DNA of 64,000 nucleotides, from contig JAIUCV010000003.1 of assembly GCA_026724425.1 (NCBI GenBank), positions 50,284,477-50,348,476 on the forward strand, read 5' to 3'. How positions within the stretch are numbered: position 1 is the stretch's first letter; each line of letters opens with the position of its first letter. Both the position numbers and the translations under genes were made by a program. Below are positions 1-12,559 of this stretch, piece by piece. Source of the stretch: Erythrophleum ivorense. Its lineage: Eukaryota; Streptophyta; Magnoliopsida; Fabales; Fabaceae. The notes beneath the pieces are model-generated. The model ran no database searches, was not told the DNA's origin, and saw nothing but the letters and a program-made list of their open reading frames with translations.

Positions 1-852
1 TTGCAAATGGGTTATAAAATATTCATGTTTGAATTGAACTTAAAAATTTATTGCAAATTTTTAATACTATGTAAATGTTATACCTATTGACACATAAAAA
101 CTTTATTTTTTATTTAACCACGTTTATTTATAATTATAAAAAATATAAATTATTTGAATATCTATTCATATGTTTTTCTTTTATATATATACTACTCATT
201 ATTTGTATGTAGTCATCATGAGTTTCTACTATCCTCCATATTTAAATATTAATGGTTTGAAATGCGCATTAGTTCTAGGATCTAATGACATCAAATAACT
301 TAATTAAAAGGCATATTAATAATAGATAGGATATAAAAATGAAATACTGTACGGTTCATGCACCTTGTTTAAGCTTGGCTAAAACTATGAATCCATACAT
401 ATTTTTATGTTTGGAATTTTGAAATTTTTTTCATAATTTTTTTTAATAGATTAAGAAAAAAATTTATTAAAATACCCTTAAATTGACTCGAATACTATAG
501 ATCAATATTTGTTAATTAAAAATATTATATAATCGTACCAAACATATTACACTATTATTAACGTTAAGATCGCCAAGAGAAGGTATAACTTGGACAATAA
601 TTTTGACAAAGTTTGAGAATATCTTGATCATAATAATTAAAATGTATATAGTCTCTTTTGTACATACGCTATAAATGGATCTGATGATGGGATGTGTTAC
701 AAGTTTATGTTTTGTTATTTTTAAAAAAATTTAATTTCAAATTTTGCTAAATAATATCTAATTTAAAACTTGAAATCATCCCTAAGATTAGGTTTAGTAC
801 TAAATACGTGAATGATGGTCGATTTAACATCGACGCCTCCAACTCAATGCAG
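1..852. other. Noncoding DNA upstream of the first visible BCAT exon
   Basis: No coding sequence is recognised here. The DNA is AT-rich and ends in a splice acceptor (AG at 851-852) just before BCAT exon sequence. The preceding BCAT exons, which would carry the catalytic lysine, are not found. This stretch is therefore either a long intron whose upstream exons lie outside the window or the broken edge of a truncated gene copy. Confidence 0.5.
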
Positions 853-1758
853 GTTTTCCAAGTGGCAAAACAAGCAAAGGCTAAAGGATTTTCCGACGTC
901 CTCTTCTTAGACGCAGTGGAACATAAATATATCGAGGAGGTATCTTCATGTAACGTTTTCATTGTGAAGGTAATATTAATTAATTAGTGGTATTTAATTT
1001 ATGACCTTTTTTCTTTTTTGACAAAAATCATTTTCATTAGTTTTTGTGTTAAATTATTGCGCTTCTTGCATCTGTAGGGTAATGTAATTTCAACTCCACC
1101 AGCAGCTGGAACTATTTTACCTGGAGTTACAAGAAAAAGCATCATTCACATCGCTCGTGACTTGGGTTACATGGTGATTATTAATTCTGTACATGAAATC
1201 ATGAGAAAATATTTAAATGTTGACACCTTTTTCTTTTTACAAATATAGAAGACTATATATAAACAGCTGAGATTAGGGACTGCAAAAAATAAACCAAATG
1301 CTGAAATTTCGCCCATAAAATATGGGTTCAATTTATATAAAAAGGAGTTTGGAGTAAAATTCTAAATGCATCAAGCTAATATTGGAATGAATCCTTAAGA
1401 TGATATGAAAAATAATTGAATTTCAAACAAAGTGCAAAGATACCCTAATTGTAATATATATATATATATATATATATATGTATCCCTTTTAGACAGAAAG
1501 ATTTGCTGCTGTAATCTAGCCTTTTGGAATGCTACCTGTCCTTCATTTTAAACTGAATTTTTGTATAAAAAAATTACTGAGAGAACATTTTCTATTAATC
1601 TTGTTAGGTTGAGGAACGCAGAGTTTCGGTAGAAGAAGTTCTTAATGCTGATGAGGTTTTCTGTACTGGAACTGCTGTTGGAATCTCTCCTGTTCAGAGT
1701 ATAACCTTCCAAGAGAAAAGGTACATAACATTCAATTTCTCATTTCCTGTACCGTCGC

Positions 1759-1803
<45 letters not shown>

Positions 1804-1960
1804 GTTTTAAAAAAAGTGCTAATTGACATTGTTAATTTTGTGCAGGGTTGATTTTAAAACTGGAGAAGAAACAATATCAAGGAAGCTGCTTGATATAATT
1901 AGAGGCATCCAATTAGGATATCTGGAGGACAAGAATGGCTGGACAGTTAAAATTGATTGA
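853..1960 (+). CDS. Branched-chain amino acid aminotransferase, C-terminal part (four exons)
   Basis: PLP-dependent fold-IV aminotransferase that interconverts leucine, isoleucine and valine with their 2-oxo acids; plant members act in plastids, mitochondria or cytosol. Exons read at 853-969, 1078-1173, 1608-1720 and 1846-1960, each with GT/AG borders, ending in TGA at 1958-1960. Visible family motifs in order: AKAKGFSDVLFLD, IEEVSSCNVFIVKG, GTILPGVTRKSIIHIARDLG, the phosphate-binding FCTGTAVGISPV, and a tail ending GWTVKID. These four exons have no internal stop or frameshift. The part with the PLP lysine and the N-terminus should lie upstream, but 852 bases of upstream DNA hold no matching exon. 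The gene either has a long intron crossing the window edge or is truncated. Family call is firm; compartment and functionality are not known. Confidence 0.88.
1454..1479. repeat. (AT)n microsatellite in BCAT intron
   Basis: About 13 uninterrupted AT units within the intron between the second and third visible BCAT exons. Confidence 0.9.
1759..1802. repeat. (AAT)n microsatellite in BCAT intron
   Basis: About 14-15 perfect AAT units in the last BCAT intron, some 44 bases before the acceptor of the terminal exon. A likely polymorphic marker. Confidence 0.95.
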
Positions 1961-3099
1961 GTCACTCTTATTATAATTAATATTTGATTGTTTTGGAAGA
2001 TATTTTTAATTTTAAGCAATATGTCTATTTATTTTGGGATAATAATTAGGCTAATAGTTATGTTGAGTATATCATATGCAAAACTATGAGAAGTTACAAT
2101 ATACTTTTACGTTGTTAAGATTGTAATTAATACGTTTCACTTACAGTCAATAGCAAATAACATACTACAATGTGATTGAATGGTTATTAGCCATTAAATA
2201 CTTGGTGGTGTAAATGGTATTTGGTTGAAGGGTGTTCGCTAGGATTTGAAGTAGTGAAAATTTTACTTAAAGCATCATTTATTATAACTTAATAACAATG
2301 TAAATAAAAAAATTTAAATATTTTAAATCACACAATAGCAAAGTCAGAATAGCCCACAACCTAATTATATATATATATATATATATTATTCTTAAATCAT
2401 TGATGCTGAGTTTGTAACTAAGTTGATGAGTATGGAGAAAGATTGGTTTTAAGTTGATAAAAAATTACTGTGGATTTTTGTTTACCTTAAAATAATTTTT
2501 TTGAAATAGAGTGTCAGGAAAAGTACAGTGAGAGAAAAATAATTTTATGTGGCAAAAATCATCTTATAAATGCTTTTATCATTATTATTGAGTTTGGAAA
2601 ATCTTTTTAAAAAATTTCTTTTATTATCGAATTAGAAAAAATGGTATGTAGAGGTTTGACTTTATAATTAATATTATTTGAATAGATAAATAATTTTTAA
2701 TATTCATTATAATTTATTTTAATTAATTTCTTAATTTTTATTTAATTAAAATATAAAAATAAAATCACAATAAAAATATAAAAAATTTAATCAAAATAAA
2801 TGCATATAATATATCAAATTAAAATAAACATATATAAGTATATGAAAATAAAATACAAAGGTAAGAGAATAAATAAAAACAAAAAAGAGAGTATAGGTAG
2901 AAAAGAATAATGAATAATATGATAATTAATAATTTTGAGTAAAAATATTTTTATTTTATAAAAAAATCATTTTTGAGTCTCAATTTATTTTGTGCATACG
3001 AAATTGACGTGCTCATATCTTATGGACTAAACCTCTATCTATGTAGTCTGGATGCATTTATTAGCGAAATTATATTTGTATTCTCACTTTTCCTTTCTT
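1961..3099. other. AT-rich intergenic DNA downstream of BCAT
   Basis: No coding potential recognised. The first few hundred bases are probably BCAT 3' UTR and flank. An (AT)n run lies at about 2365-2386. The block at 2700-2960 is very A/T-rich, low-complexity sequence. Confidence 0.6.
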
Positions 3100-3480
3100 C
3101 ACTACAAAATGTTACATTTTTAGTGAAGATAGTTAATGGTAACTTTTCTAAGCTGCCACTAAAATTTGACTTTTATCAGTGACTAAGAAAATCACCATTA
3201 AAAGTCTCTATCTTAATTATTTTTTGAAAGGAAGCCACTTGTGGAACTTTTGGCAATGACTTTTGAAAGTTTCCACCAAAGTCTCCATCTTCAGTATTTT
3301 ATGAGTAGGGGCCACTTGTCAGTTTTTTGGTAGTGACTAAATAATAGTTTTGATGGCAACTTATCTCTATCCCTTAATCGTTTTAAGGGGTCACTTGTAA
3401 AACTTTTGACTGTAACTACAAGATCGCCTTAAAGTTAAGTGGGAGCCGTTACAATTCGATTTCAGTTTAAGTTTTTTTTT
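3100..3480. repeat. Possible CACTA-type terminus with subterminal repeats
   Basis: The stretch opens with CACTACAAAATG (3100-3111) and then carries short repeated motifs such as GCCACTTGT, AGTGACTAA and AAAGTCTC(C)ATCTT, as in subterminal repeats of CACTA elements. I could not find the partner end (a TTGTAGTG-like string) at a suitable distance, so this may be a lone remnant or a non-autonomous element. Confidence 0.35.
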
Positions 3481-5399
3481 TTTAATAAAAAGTACACTGA
3501 AGTCTAATTGTACCAATTTGACTTCAGTGTATGTATGTATATTTTTTAATTAAAAAATTAAATTCTACAGACCTTACCCCTTCTGCTTGAATGGTCATAT
3601 CATCACGAGGTAGATAAATTCCCTTCATGCTTATAGACTATAGCTTATAAGTGTTGTCAATTTGCTCTTTACCCTTGTTCAAGTGCTCTCATTTTGCTCT
3701 TTACACTTGCAGCTCATTCATCCCATTTTATTTGCTATTAGTTGCTGCAGTGCTCTCCAATATTTGGTTCAAGAATTTTGAACCTTTGTCTTCCATCTAT
3801 ATTAAAGAGTAGATTGATTTAACTTCTACCTCTGATGATAATTCAAACTTTTAACTCTCCTTTTGTGGATTAATGTTAATATTTTAATGATAAAGGTAAG
3901 TTAATTTTCTTTTAATGATATTTCAAATTATTTTGTTTGTCTTTATTTTATTATTGCATTTATATATTCTGGTTATAGTGGAATTGATTTTATTATTGCC
4001 AATATGTTTCTTAATTTTATTTGAATTTGTAAATAACTAATATGTTATCCTTCTGGACATATAGGTAGTTTACATTATATGGTTGCATTTTTTTGTGTAA
4101 TTGTAACTTAATTTTATTTTTTTAATAATGTTTGCAATTATTTTGTTTGTATTTAGTTTGTTGTTATATTTATGTATTTTGCTTATGTTGGTACAAACTT
4201 AGAGATTGCTATATGGACATTAGTTTTGTTTAATTTTGTAAATAACTAATATGCTATTTTTTAAAAATCTATAAATAACTAATATGTTATTCTTTTTGGA
4301 CATATATGTGCGTGTGTGTACGTGTGTGATGCATGTCACATTTATGATTTTATTTGTAGTTTTTGTCATATTTTTAGATTTTGTTTATGTGATATTAATT
4401 GAACTCTTGTCAAATTTTTTTAAAATGTGTAAATAATAAATATGTTAATCAAATATGTTTTTATGACTTACCTCAAATTAAAAGGTTTTTAATTTTTAAA
4501 ATATACTTGTACCCTTTTATGGAATCAATTAAAAAAAAACTACTTTCAAATATAATGAAATAATGAAATATATTTTTGTAAATTAGAAAAAAATAATTTA
4601 ACTGGATAATTTTAACCATAATGAAATTATAATGAAATAAATATATTTTAAAAATATAATAGGATTTTAAAAAAATTATATTTATATCCTAAAAAAATAT
4701 TGTAGGTTTTTAATTTTAAAATAATATTATAATTTTTAAAAATTATAATAGGTTTAAATCCCACAAAGCAAACATAATAATATTTTAAAAAAATATAATA
4801 GGTTCAAAAAATTACGTGTAACCATAAATTTTAAAAAAATATTTTTTTTAAAAAAAGTAGGTTTAAACATATCAGAAAACATTAATTTTTGTTTTAAAAA
4901 ACATTACATTTTCTTCAAATCCTACTGTATTAATTACAAATATTATATTTAAATTGTATTATATAATTATTTTTTAAAGATATATTTTTCTAAAAAAACT
5001 ATATTTAAATCCTAACAAAATATAATTGATTTTTAATTGTAAAAAATTATAATTTTTGAAAAAAAAATAACAGGTTAAAGTAAAAATTTTTTAAAAAATA
5101 TATAAAAAAGTATTATATTTTTTTAATAAAAAACCAACATAAATAGATAAATAAAAATATAGATTAAACCAACATAAATAAATATTTTTTAAATTATTTT
5201 ATAGATTCATCTAACATAAATAAAGAAATTCTATAGATTAAACTAACATAAATAAATAAACAAATATACAAATAGTTTAGAATTTTATCATTTAGTCTGT
5301 TAATTATGTATTGTTGCAAGATCTTATGTTTAAATTAAATTGCAGGAAAATATAATAAATAATACAAGTGAAATTGTGTGTATATATGTAAATGGATGA
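3481..5399. other. AT-rich noncoding DNA before the first Mutator-like element
   Basis: No gene recognised. From about 4500 to 5280 the DNA is a degenerate low-complexity array of A-runs with recurring words such as ATAGGTTTAAATCC, TAGGTTTTTAATTTT and AACATAAATAAATA. It may include the 5' noncoding part of the adjacent Mutator-like element, but no terminal inverted repeat was identified. Confidence 0.5.
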
Positions 5400-7818
5400 A
5401 TGTATGATAATCCAAATGGCGTCACATTTGAGTGTCCAAGATTAAAAGTAATGATAGTTGACTCAAATATCACATTAAAGCAGCTGAAGCAATTAAATAA
5501 GCAAAAACTATGGCTTTCCTCAAATCAATTTGTATCTAATCTAGTATATAGGTATCCAGTCTCTCTAAGTCCAATGCAATACCGGGTGTATAACCTAGAA
5601 GATGATTCAAATGTTCAGGAGATGTGGCAAGTGAACTCGCGATACCTACCCCAATTGACAAATGCCAAGTTGTATGCTTGTATCTCAACTAATCAACTAG
5701 ATCTAAACCTTGAATTACGACCAATAAAGGAAAACATAACATGCACAATCCCATCTACAAGTAATATCCATGAGTTAGTTGAATAAACATCCTTATTTAG
5801 CTCTTATGTTGGAGATATTCACATATTTGATCCACAAACAAGTTATGTTCCACAATATAATATCTCCCCCATGGCATACATGTGCCAGCCAAGCTTATCC
5901 CATCAAATGGTTGACAATAGTCTACCTCGATATCCACTTGTGATGACAGAAGACATAATGGATGAATATGAGGATGAGAATGAATATGATTCTACTATGA
6001 ATTTTGATGATGATGACAATGATGATGATGATGATAATGAGTCTAATGAGGAGAGTAATCTTGATTGGGATATTTTGACAGATCTTAGTTTTCATGGAAT
6101 TACAAGTGGGCATGATGAGCCAGCAATTGCCATTTTTTCACGGGTCAACACAGAGGCTACAAGTGGTCCTGACTTCCCTAGAAGAGGTATGCCTATCAAA
6201 CTAAGTGACAACCTAGAGTTGAATGTCAGTATACAATATATAGATATAAAACCGTTATGTCATGCAATAAAGTTGTACTCTGTTTGAATGCACTACACAT
6301 TTCACATGTATTATTATTCTAAAAAGAACAAAAAATATCAATGTATTAATTATTATCACAATTACAGTTGGAGAGTTAGGGCATGTAAAGAGGTAAACAA
6401 AATATATTGGGAGATTACAAAATATGGGGAACCACATACATATCTTTCTATGTTGTCATCCCAAGATCACCCAAAATTAGATTTTGATATCATATCATTG
6501 TATATTATTGCAATGGTGACTGAAAAGCCTAAGCTTAAAGTTTCCCTAATTATGGAAAAGATGCAAAGCATGTTTGGATACAAAATATCTTATAAGAAGC
6601 ATAGAAAGCAAAACATTGATCCCTATTATAGCTTGCAAAAACTAGGAAAGCTCATATACTTTACTGCCAAATTAGTTGGTCGCAGTTCAACATTTCATAC
6701 CTGACTTAGTTGTTTATTTTTATAATAAACAATGCTTGCAAGTAGTTCTAATGGATAGCCCCAAGAAATGTTTCGTCATGTTTTCTAGGCATCCAAGCCA
6801 TACATTGATGCATTTGATAATCTTAAACTAATTGTCCAAGTCGATAGAATGTTATTATATGAAAAGTACAAAAGTATACTACTTATGGCTATATCACATG
6901 ATGGTAACCAAAAAATCATGTCTTTTGCATTTACTGTAGTAAAGAAAGGACACAATCGGTTCAGTCATGGTTTCTTTTCAATTTTCAAAGATGTGTAGTA
7001 AATGATAGAAGGGGAATATGTTTGTTGTCAAACAAACATCCTTCAATTTTAGCTGTTGTCTTTGATTCACAAGTTAGGTGCCAACCACCATATAGACATC
7101 ATGTTTTCTACCTTCAGCATGTGGCTTCTAACCTCCATAAAGCATATGGGACCAACTGGCTAAAAGAGAAGTTCATATATTAGGTATGAATAGGAGCTTC
7201 ATGTGGTTAATGGCTATTTTACACAGCCAAGCGGCCAAGTAGATAACTAACATTCTAAAGGAGCAATGGTCATGCATATATAATATTGAGGGGCATCGAT
7301 ATGGCCACATGACAATGAATTTGGTCAAGGCCATGAATAGTATCTTTAAAGGTATCAAGAGCTTACCTATTACTAGCCTTGGAAAGGTAACCTTATATAG
7401 GGTAAATAGATACTTTGTCAAACAAGCTTAGCAAGTACACATAGAGATAGAAGCTAGTCAAGTATTTTGTCTTACACTTAAGAAGAAGATGGATGCAATT
7501 GAACAAGCTGCCGCTGCATGTGTTGCATGCTAGTTTAATAGGAAAGCCACCACATTTGAGGTTCAGAAACCCTACAATGTGCGAAACTGTCATTTTTGTT
7601 AATGTTGCAAGTATAACTTGCTTAAGCTTAAATATGACTGTGGTGAGTTTCAAATTGAGCACTTCCAATGCCAACATGTTATTGTAGCTTGTGCCCACAT
7701 TGGCCTTGATGCAAAGCAGTTTGTGTTTGTGGATCGAGTTTTTCATTTGGAAACAATACATTCTGCATATAGTAATGAGTTTCAACATATTGGAGGTGAG
7801 GTGTATTTGCCACAGTAA
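5400..7818 (+). pseudogene. MuDR-family transposase, broken (Mutator-like element 1)
   Basis: Domain order fits plant MULE transposases. 5400-5786: N-terminal PB1-like segment (VTFECPRLKVMIV, NITLKQLKQL, DSNVQEMWQV). 5871-6287: linker with a strongly acidic tract encoded by GAT repeats near 6007-6040. 6288-6704: MuDR-type zinc-ribbon region (WRVRACKEVNKIYWEITKYG, then DHPKLDFDIIS). About 6790-7130: catalytic-core remnants (KPYIDAFDNLKLIVQVDRM, with the expected Asp, then HVFYLQHVASNLHKAYG). 7318-7500: MNLVKAMNSIFKGI. 7618-7818: SWIM zinc finger (DCGEF, CQHVIVACAHIGLDAKQF). Stop codons and frame changes separate these blocks (for example after 6287 and 6704), so no active protein is made. It would have catalysed cut-and-paste transposition. 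Confidence 0.85.
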
Positions 7819-8317
7819 GAGGGTCCAAAGTTGATTCCTAGTCCTTCAATAATTCAAGCGAAAGGTCGACCCCACTCATCTCATATTTGGAATGAGATGA
7901 ATTGGACACAACTAGGACAACTTAACAAGTATGAGTTATGTAGACAAATCAGTCATAATCATTCCATTTGTTCACACAATTAGCATGGCTAGTAGCATAA
8001 CTTATGTTAATTGAATTGATTGTATCTTTATCATATTAATTATGCCTATATTGCTTATATTCCACAATTTAATATGATGTATTAAGTAGCTAAAATTGTA
8101 ATCATTTCTTTGTATCATAGTTTGATATATTGAAAATTTCCTATAACTTTACTATGTGTATAAATTGCTTATACTACTTGTACTTGAATTGATTGTAAAC
8201 TGTGTTCATATACTATAGTTTAAATTAACTATATCTTTATTATACTCATGATGCTTATACCTAAATTTAATATGTTTATAAATTATTAATTTTTTTTATG
8301 GATTTGTTAGTACAAGC
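7819..8317. other. Spacer between transposase and PMD relics
   Basis: About 100 bases downstream of the SWIM segment still look like transposase tail (QLNKYELCRQI). The rest, to 8317, is AT-rich with no recognisable coding sequence. Confidence 0.5.
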
Positions 8318-10650
8318 ATATTAAAGAAATGGCGTGCCCATCACAAGTGATCCAACCAGGACTAAAGGATGACTTGTTTTTGTAACTTTAGCTAAGATAT
8401 GTTTCATAGGCCATTTGGGCAAGGAATGATAGATTGTTTCATTCATCACAAGTCATGCATAGTAATCGTTTGCTTGCTTCTCTACCTACAATTGTTGACT
8501 ATTCATGGTAGGCTAATTTTTATTAGGCAACCTGACTAGAGCAATTCGAGTATAATTCTATACTTGTATAAGCACTTGCAAAGAGATGGTGTCCTGAGAC
8601 TCATACTTTTCACACCACCCAAGGAAAGTACATGATAACTCTAGAGGATGTTACTATTCAGTTAGGCCTACCTTGTATAGGTATCCTTATCATTACTCAT
8701 ACAAACTATATTTAGAAAGACACATGTGAGTGGTTGCTTGAGATCAGACTAGTAGATGATCAAATCTATGGGTAAAGGATGGCAATTACTTAGTTGGTAG
8801 AAAACTTCAGTTACCTACTAGACAATACAGATGATGATGAAGTGCAACAATTTGTATGGGCATACATAATGAGATTGATCGAGAGTTTCATAATGCCAAA
8901 CAAATCTAGTCATAAAATGTATTTGATGTACTTACCATTACTATGAAATTTTGAACAAGCTAGTAGATATAGTTAAGAATCTGCATTATTAGCTCACATG
9001 TATAAAGAACTCTACAATGCAACTAATCTCACTGAACAAGGTATAGGTGGATGTATGACCCTCCTTCACCTTTCGACATAGGACAGATTTCCAATGTTAT
9101 CTCTAGAGAAACCACCACAGCCAGATCCACAATCAGATACTATCCAAAACTACCACCTTTGGGTTTCAAGTAAGATAATTAACAATATTTGTATATTGTT
9201 ATAAGTTCACTTATTTAGTTTTAATCTATTATAGCTTCTTTTTCTATAAATATGTTGTGATGTACTTCCCTGTAATCACAGGTGGAAGAATGTAGGCAAA
9301 CCTCCCAATATGTAGGACATAGCCTTGCGACAATATCAGATATTATTGGATGCAATATAAGATAATGAGATTTGATTTTGTTATAAGAACAAAATTTTTG
9401 GTATATTTTGTGGTAATTATTATGACACTTTAATATTTGGTGCACAGATCATTTGGCAACCATATAAATTAGACGATGTTCATGATCTCATCCCGCAACA
9501 CTGCTTGGATGGCCGAGACATTTGGCTAGCCTCAGTGCCACCAATTTGCTTTCATGTCATTAAGTGGCATCACCCAGATTATGCGTTACATCAATTTGGC
9601 CAATAGCAACTAATACCAATACTTCCAGTCAATTTAACAGCCTTACATACATTTTAGTTAAGTGGAGAAACCACTATGAATTGGCCAAAAGAGCACTTCA
9701 CATTTGTTAGGTTTTGGAATTCACGGCAAAATTGTCTACCTTAGGCACCCCTTGCTACTGCACTTGTGGATCACACTTCTGATTATATGCAATGGTATTG
9801 GTTATATACTTGATGGTGGATCCACCCTGTAAGTGGTATTGCTAGTTTTGCAATAAAGTTAAAATATTTGTGGCCATTGTTATTTTCCTTCACTTATAAA
9901 AATATATTTAATCATTTAATGATGATCTTTTTTTTAGGCGAATATAGCTAATAAACTCTATAAGCTGAGCATTCGTAACCCTCCGCCAATGGAGTACTGT
10001 GAGTTTCAAGAGAAGGTGAGTCAAGACTAGATGAACATCTTAATTGCTATCGATGAACAGCATTTCACAATGGCCTCCCAACTCGCTCCACTAGCACCTA
10101 ATTTGCTAGTCCTAAAAACTTAAAAGGGTAGGCCAAACAAAAGGTATGATGGTTATATGTTAGCTCAATTGTCCATAGTCATAAAGGATCAACCACATCA
10201 TGTTGGCACCAATATAGTGACATTATCTATGCTAGTCAGAGATACAACAGAATAAGATATTAGCACTGTTAATCCATTTTCTTCTACGCCAGTTGGCCAA
10301 TATACTAATTTTGGAGGTGTAAGTCCCTCCTATTATGTGCCTCCATCACCGTTGTCACAATTTGGATCTCCCAATCTCTCTTACTTTGGGTCATTTTATG
10401 TCACTATTTGATTATCTAAATATTTCTAATTCTAAGTATGGTGGTCAATTTTTTTAAATTGGGGGATCATCGTGTCAGGGGTTTGTTACCCCATAACAGT
10501 CGATTCAATCAATTTCTTCCTCAACATTCGATTTAAATATTGCACCAATTGATCCTATTAACTACCAACCAGATTAAGAACATGAAGAACCCATAGGCCA
10601 AGGGCAACCACAACATGAAAGGCGGAGGACTCATTGTGATACTGGTAACC
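8318..10650 (+). pseudogene. Plant mobile domain (PMD, MAIN/MAIL-like) gene, broken
   Basis: Similarity to the transposon-carried plant mobile domain family, whose host-domesticated relatives include MAIN and MAIL1. Blocks in order: ALAKRWCPETHTFHTTQGKY near 8570-8630 with ITLEDVTIQLGLPCIG; near 8850-8960 VQQFVWAYIMRLIESF and HKMYLMYLPLL; near 9447-9605 IIWQPYKLDD, CLDGRDIWLASVPPICFHVI and HHPDYALHQFG; a tail at 10590-10650 with the basic ERRRTHCDTG. Gaps at about 9178-9446 and 9830-9940 look like introns. Several in-frame stops (for example near 8385, 9602 and 9656) mark it as dead. The biochemical function of these proteins is not settled. Confidence 0.8.
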
Positions 10651-11689
10651 ATTATTTTTTATATATATGATCGAATATATTTTTTTGTTTATTGTGAAAA
10701 ATAGTTTTGATGATATTATTCCAATTTATCACACCTATAAAAGTACTTAATATTGTCCTTAATCTTTCACACAATATTTTGTATTTTTGACAACATTCTA
10801 CAATTTTTTTCCATTTTTTCTATCTTTATTTTTTAAATTTATTTAATGCATTAATAATTATTTTAATTATTACCATTTTATCAATAATCATTAATATTTA
10901 TTGTCTAATTAATTTTATTAATCAATCACTATATAATTATTATTTGTTACTAAACCTTAAATTTATTTATATGGTAGTATTGCCAAAATCACTACTTAAT
11001 TATACTAATCATAAACTAATCATGTAATAATTATTGTTTAATTATAACATTTAAATTTATCTATTTAATCATATGTTCATTATTTGTTATGATTAAACAA
11101 TTATGAACTAATGAATATGTAACAAAAATTGCCTCTTATTTCTTGAAAACTGTACAACCTCTAAATCAGATTCATTAGATCCAATTTTCCATGGAACTAT
11201 AGCATCTAAGGGTAATTTTTTCCTTTGACATGGATTTCACAAAAAAAAAATTAATTAATTAACAGCCCAGGTTTTGATCAAAAATGGTCGAATTGTTGCC
11301 TTCAAAGTTTAAACCTTCCAAACATTTTCACTGATCTTCAAACATCTTCACGTCTCTTCTGTTCTATATCCATAAGTGGTCCTCCAAATTTCAAATTTGT
11401 CTTTCATTGTCTACATTCAAGGTAAATGTAATTTTTTATTAATATATCATTTTTTTCTATTTTATACTATTTTCGCTTTTTATTTGTTGCACAAAGAATA
11501 TTTTATTTGCAAAGATTACTTTATGGTTCTATTTTTTTATTTAAGTGAAGAAATTTTTTATTATGTTTGTTTTCTGTAATCTTATTTAAGTGAATGGATT
11601 ATTTAGTATGTTAGTCTGGATTATTTATTATGATGTTTTAGATATTGTATGAAAATATTAATTAATTCATTAATTTTGGTTCTGCATTT
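10651..11689. other. AT-rich noncoding DNA downstream of Mutator-like element 1
   Basis: Nothing coding is recognised. A short A-run with TTAATTAATTAA lies near 11240-11265. It may contain the 3' noncoding end of the first Mutator-like element. Confidence 0.5.
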
Positions 11690-12390
11690 TTTTCTTGTAT
11701 GTTTTTATTCTTCATTTTTTTTGTTTGCATATATTCTATATTTATTCTCCATTTATTAGGTTTTTTTAATTCTGATTGTATTATATATTTATGCTGTATT
11801 ATTTTTATTCTGTATGTATCATTCACATATTCTGTATATATGCTGATATTTTTTATTACCTGTGTATTCTGTATTTTATTTATTCTGTATCTTTTTAATA
11901 TGTATTTTTTCTATAATTTTTTCTGTTTGTATGCTGTATTTGATCTGGAAAGCAAAATTTCTTCTATGTAATCTTTTTATTTTGTATGTATTCTATATTT
12001 ATTCTATACTTTTTTAATTCTGTATCTATGCTGAATTTTTTTAGTCTGCATTTATTCTGGAAATTTTTTATTTTATATTTTTTGTTCTGTATGTTTTTGG
12101 TATTTATTCTGTATTTTTAATTCTGTATTTATTCTATATTTTTAATTATATATTTCTGTTCAATTTTTTATTCTAGATTTTTTAAGTATACATTTATTCT
12201 GTATTTTTTTATTCTGTGGGTATGCTATATTTATTCTGGAAATTTTTTTTATTGTGTATTTTTTTATTCTATATGTATTCTGTATTTATTTTTTATTCTT
12301 TATGTATTTAATTTTGTAGTATTTATTCAATTTTTTTAATTCTATATTTATTCTATATGTTATTTTTATTCTATATTTAATTTAAAGCTT
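11690..12390. repeat. Degenerate T-rich minisatellite
   Basis: About 700 bases built from imperfect copies of words such as TTCTGTATTTATTCTGTA and TTTTTTATTCTGTATGT, with almost no G outside TCTG/TCTGG. Period is irregular, roughly 12-30 bases. Open frames across it encode only Phe/Leu/Ile/Tyr-rich strings and are composition artefacts, not membrane proteins. Confidence 0.75.
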
Positions 12391-12559
12391 AAGATATTTT
12401 ATAAAAAACTTCATAACCAATGATAAAAATAAGAATTAATTACCCAAAAAAATTCTAAATTTATTGTACTGTCATAAAAATTAGTCTTGTTAAGTAGCAA
12501 AAAGGTTATTTACTAAAAAACATCCTATTGTAGGAAAGGAAAATAAACTAAAGGAATGA

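Larger units (their letters stand above)
5400..10650 (+). mobile_element. Mutator-like element 1 with transposase and PMD gene (degraded)
   Basis: Two consecutive relics on the plus strand, a MuDR/SWIM transposase (5400-7818) and a plant-mobile-domain gene (8318-10650), match the known association of PMD genes with plant Mutator-like elements. The limits given are those of coding similarity; terminal inverted repeats and the 9-bp target duplication usual for Mutator were not found. A second copy with the same gene order and orientation begins near 12560, so the pairing is a property of the element and not chance adjacency. Confidence 0.75.

Noticed and set aside
5922..6437. Minus-strand open frames opposite the Mutator transposase
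   Set aside because: Shadows of the coding strand; the Ile-rich string is the reverse of the GAT-repeat acidic tract.
11376..11971. Open frames rich in Phe, Leu, Ile and Tyr that look like small membrane proteins
   Set aside because: They come from the T-rich low-complexity tract; any T-rich array gives such frames. No conserved motif or start context.
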